Assembly (NCBI GenBank): GCA_013339765.2 | Contig: CM023452.1 | Coordinates: 157,550,977 to 157,614,976, forward strand | Direction of reading: 5' to 3' | Origin: Haemaphysalis longicornis | Lineage: Eukaryota > Arthropoda > Arachnida > Ixodida > Ixodidae | Length of the DNA stretch: 64,000 nucleotides | Shown: positions 60,201 through 64,000 of the stretch, in pieces | How positions within the stretch are numbered: the first letter of the stretch is position 1 | Layout: the number at the start of each line of letters is the position of its first letter | Position numbers and translations under genes: made by a program | The notes under the pieces: model-generated | Told to the model about the DNA's origin: nothing | Database searches by the model: none | What the model saw: the letters and a program-made list of their open reading frames with translations, nothing else

Positions 60201-60300
60201 AAAGTCGGAAAAGCGAGTTTGGAGCGGCCCATTTTCAGGGACCGATCACGTTTTTGAGGGGGGTGGGCTGAGAAAATATCATATGCTACAGTATAAAAGC

Positions 60301-60894
60301 AGGGGAGGGGGTTCTTCCTTCGCTCGGGTTACCCTGATACCGAGAGAGGTCCCGGAGCTCCCTGCTTTCTAAACAGACAGGGAACCCATCCGCCGGAGCT
60401 TGACCTGGGCTCCGCGGCCACCGTTTGTGGTTTTTTACCCTTCACCTTCAAACACATCACCACGGTAGGTCACAGCTAATGCTGGGGAACTCGGGGTCCG
60501 CGGTGTCGCCAATGCCGTCACCAAGATTGCTCAAGGTGCCCTGTGCGGGAGTTACTTGAAAATAGTGAAAAGGGAAGCGTTCTAGACAATAGAATACACG
60601 CCTCGATCATGAGGAATGAGTAAAATTGTATACCTCAGCACACGACAAATCGCCGCATGTGTTGGTTCTTCGTTCGCTATTTGGTTCTTTGAAGGTAGGT
60701 CGATTGACTGGACGCCCCTTTAGCGGAGGTTGAAAGCACTTTGAGCGAAGGCTTTGACGTGGTTTTGATGTTGAAAAGCTTTAGCGCGTCTCTCAACTTT
60801 CATTAAGAAGGGCCGGTAAATATTCTTATAATAGCACTCGCAGAAACACTATCCAGCAAACAAGGTATAATCCAACGGTTCTGCAGGTGCACGA
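60301..60894. other. Unassigned stretch, possibly the 5' leader of the I-like element
   Basis: The minus strand just before ORF1 holds a GC-rich block (60300-60440) that would suit a 5' leader with internal promoter. No protein was recognised. Confidence 0.3.
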
Positions 60895-62080
60895 GTCATT
60901 ATCATCATCTTCAGAAGCCTGCTTATGTCCACGGAAGGACTAAGGCCTCTCCCAAAGATATCTACTCATATCTGTCGAGTGCTGGAGTAGGCCACCCACT
61001 GCCCTTAATTTTTCGTAGCTCATCCCTCCATCGAGTCCTTGGCCGACCGCTACTGCTTTTACAGTTGTTTGATTGAAACCACTCCGGCAAAGGGGTGATC
61101 CATCTGTTGTCCCTTATATGCATGGGATGACCCAACCTTGTACATTTTCTACGCTTAATTTTAGGTTGAATATCTTCTTCACGAGTCCGTTTCCTAACCC
61201 ACCCAGCTGTTTTCTTATCCCTCAGCGTGACCACTAACATTTTTCTTTTTGTAGCCCTTGTGCGATATACAAGTCTTCTTTCAAATCCTTAAGTGGGACC
61301 CCAAACTTCTGTCCCATGCGTCATTACCGGAGAACGCCTTGGTTGTACACGAGCTTTTTGAGTGACCGAACCGGCCTACTGTTCGCGATATCGTAATTTG
61401 TACCTTATACAGCCTGCCGCATTCTTGTTCTGCGGTTCATTTTCTCTTCGTGATTCGCATCAGCGCTTACGACTTGCCCAAGGTAAACGTAATCACTTAA
61501 TACTCCAACATTTCGTTTCCTACCCTGTAATCGCGTTCCTTTGCATGCTTATTGAACAACACCTTAGGATTTTTGTTTTTATTTGTATTCCTGCAGACAG
61601 ACTTTCCGAGCGCAATTGTGGAAGCATGCTCTGTAATGCCCAACTGGTTTGACAGAACAAGACAATGTCGTCTGCAAACCAGAGGTGGCTCAGATATTCC
61701 CCATTTACATGTAGTCCATCTTTCCTCAACTTCCAATTTCTGAACACACGCTCCATACAGGCTGTAAATAATTGCGGAGATATTGTGTTCCCTTTCGAGA
61801 AACCGTTTTGTATAGGAGACTTACGAGCGCTTTGATGGAGCAGTATGTTTTTCGTACTTTCGTGGCATATATCTTTAAAAGCGCAATGTACGACTTGTCG
61901 GATGCAGGATCGCTTAACGCCTGAATTACTGCTGAAGTGCGCACTCAATGAAGTATTTCTGTTGTAATGTTATACTTTGAATATTCTTTATTATGTATTT
62001 AATCGCATGCATATGATCTAATGTTGAGAAACTGTTTCTTAAACTGGCCTGTTGCCTTGGGCGTTGAAAATCTAAGGTCG
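60895..62080 (-). mobile_element. RTE-like non-LTR element, 5'-truncated
   Basis: The minus strand reads KATGQFKKQFLNIRSYACD (fingers, near 62010-62070), AVIQALSDPASDKSYIALLK, and GFSKGNTISPQLFTACMERV, then NGEYLSHLWFADDIVLFCQT with the catalytic FADD intact at 61667-61678. The C-terminal part (60962-61240) reads RLGHPMHIRDNRWITPLPEW and SSSGRPRTRWRDELRKIKG, the conserved end of RTE-like proteins. It ends in a GATGATGATAATG-type tail near 60900. Frameshifts (about 61730-61800) and stops inactivate it. Endonuclease is absent. Confidence 0.75.
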
Positions 62081-64000
62081 CGCTTATGCGGTGGAGTATA
62101 ACTTTTTAAACATCTAAGAATCCACTGTACAAACATCCGTATTTTCACGGACATAGCTTACGTAACAAACGTAAACTGCTTCCGTATTTTGAAAAACATA
62201 GGGAGTGTTCATAAAAAAATGTAAAAAGTTTCCATACTTCAGAAAACGCAGAGAGTTTCCGTAATTCGACAAAAAGAGTAAGGAAAACAAAATTGAATCT
62301 GGTTTAACTGAGATAAGATATTAGCAGAACGTAACTGCATAACCTGCAGTCGTGACATGGACCTCCTAAATGTATTGTCACGTAGCCAAAAAACGGCGCA
62401 GTTTTCTTGAAAAAAAAAACAAGCTTATTGAAGCGCACTTGCTCACCTTACAACTCAATGTATACACGGCGAAGCAGGTGTCAACAAAGGGACGTGCGCA
62501 GGCGAGTGTCCGTGAATCGAATGCCGCGGCGTCTGCTCTGCAGGCATTCATCTTTTGGCGCGGGTGTCTCTCGAACAGTCGAATAAATCGAGAACCCTGT
62601 TGCTCAAAGAAGACAATTCTAGGCTAGTGGCGTTAGGGCGAAACATTCTCCGCAATAAATGATATAACCCGTGCGGCATAAGAAAGATAGAGTGGAACAC
62701 ACGCTTTGCTTGGGACGCATATACAACACCACGGTGCAGTCGTGTGTTAAAAGTAAAACATAAATAAACTAATCCAATGCATGGGTCGCGGCTGTATTGT
62801 TAGTCTACAGCGCGTCGCAGAAACAAAATTCCAACGTGGCCTGCAATCACGGTGGCGCTGGTTACCACTCCTCATCCCTGGCTTCTCTTAAGGACTCTGT
62901 GTGCACACAGCACCGCATTCGTCCATCGTGCATATTTTGTGTTGTTTTTGCTATGGCATGCGATGAGGGCGGGAGAAGTCTTTGTTCGCGTCGCATTTGC
63001 GGCGCTTACTTGATATCTTCTTCACATTCGCGGTGATCGCTCGATCGACAGATAGCGTGACAGCAGGTAAGCGTCATTTTTTTGCTTGCTTTGAAGTACC
63101 GTGTCGCGGGGTGCATTGCACTAACGCCTTGGTTGAACCTGACTTTGTTCTCCACCATTTCAGTGCCGTTTTTGGAGATTGCGCGACGCGGTGACGGAGA
63201 CGTCGCCGTGAGGCACCCGTCGTGCCTTTCGAGAAGGTAAGCTTGCTTTTACCTCTTTCCTTTAAGTGCTAAGACTTTCCCTCAAGGCTGATCGTAGAGA
63301 ACCACCTCAGTCCAAGCGCGATATTTACAAGCTTTGCTCGCTCATACGAGTTATCGGCGGCATGTCCTGGTGCGGCGAATGAAATCCGAAATGATTTGCC
63401 AAGCTGTACTGTAACACACACTTATGGCGCTTAGTGCATCTGGCACGGGAGAGCATCTCGTGTTGGTCGGCGGTTCTAAACAGCCGTAGGTTGTAATTGG
63501 CGTACATTTCCAACCTGCGCTGACCATAACTTTGACGTAGTTTTCTGGGGTATCTCCGCAGTCCAATAAAACAGTCCGAGGGCCGCATACATATTCAGTT
63601 ATGATTGCAATGTAAAGTTCTTTAAGAAGCCCGCTTACGATGCTGCGGCGAGTATTTGCTGTTGCTCCCTAAATAAGTTATACTGACACATCTTTTGCGG
63701 GAGTCAAGCTGCCAGTTCTGATTCTACTATTCTGATTCAATCGTCAAAGGCGTAGCTCACTATCGGAATCAGCTCAACACATTTGTGTGTTAAGAAAGGC
63801 ACCGGTCATACGGGTACAGGTGCGCCAAAAATGTAACTACACAGCTAAATTTCCCTCAGGTGTAGAAAAGTGCTGATGTACTGAACATATATAGAAGAAA
63901 TATGCCTGCAGTGATTTTTACATTTAATGATAATGTCATTTGCAGATAGCAATACGGGATGAAAAGCTGCAGCTATTGCAGAGAAACCTTTGAGCATATT
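62081..64000. other. Unassigned stretch with possible untranslated exons
   Basis: No domain was recognised. Good splice-like sites occur at about 63065 (GACAGCAG|GTAAGCG), 63163 (CTCCACCATTTCAG|T) and 63238 (TTCGAGAAG|GTAAGC) on the plus strand. This could be non-coding 5' exon structure, but no coding exon follows in the window. A loosely repeated TTCCGTA(T/A)TT block lies at about 62135-62275. Confidence 0.25.

Larger units (their letters stand above)
55036..60300 (-). mobile_element. Near full-length two-ORF I-like retrotransposon, inactive
   Basis: ORF1 (gag-like) lies at about 58930-60200 and ORF2 (endonuclease-RT-RNase H) at about 55200-58900, both on the minus strand. The 3' end is an ATGATG/ATCATC tail near 55036-55050, preceded by ATGGCGCTCTTTGCCCTCGT. 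All main domains are recognisable in order, so it was inserted nearly full length and then decayed. The exact 5' end is unknown, somewhere between 60200 and 60470. Confidence 0.75.

Overview
This window looks like nuclear DNA of a hard tick (Ixodida, probably a metastriate species). The evidence is tRNA-derived SINEs whose body resembles the tick SINE Ruka, several RNase H-bearing I-like non-LTR retrotransposons, RTE-like and BEL/Gypsy-like relics, and many simple repeats. No intact host gene, rRNA, functional tRNA, CRISPR array or operon was found. Nearly every coding trace is a broken transposable element. Names come from reading translations by eye; no database search was run.

Layout. 0.9-2.3 kb: relic of a BEL/Pao gag and protease (+). 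2.3-15.8 kb: SINE pieces, short dispersed repeats, microsatellites and long stretches with nothing recognised. 16.0-16.4 kb: a reverse transcriptase (RT) relic (+). 16.4-18.6 kb: a large imperfect inverted repeat, each arm carrying the 5' part of a THAP-domain gene with its first-intron signals. 18.6-34.5 kb: mostly unassigned, with SINEs and a palindromic MITE at 24.75-25.25 kb. 35.3-38.5 kb: a degenerate membrane-transporter gene (MFS, SLC43-like) on the minus strand, split by an RNase H-bearing non-LTR element, with an RNase H relic (+) beside it.

38.5-50.4 kb is a nest of retroelements. It holds an RTE 3' tail (+), an RT relic (-), an I-like 3' end (-), and an I-like element (-) whose RT gene was interrupted by a 4.1-kb LTR retrotransposon. 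That LTR element has two LTRs, a GTAG target duplication, a primer-binding site, a polypurine tract and gag/protease/integrase/RNase H remnants. 55.0-60.3 kb: an almost full-length two-ORF I-like element (-) with dead catalytic sites. 60.9-62.1 kb: an RTE-like RT fragment (-).

The retroelement relics from 36.6 to 62.1 kb lie almost all on one strand. That layout would suit a one-strand TE graveyard or piRNA-cluster-like locus, but only small-RNA data could show it. The features most worth attention are the inverted duplication of the THAP gene start and the transporter gene split by a retroelement.
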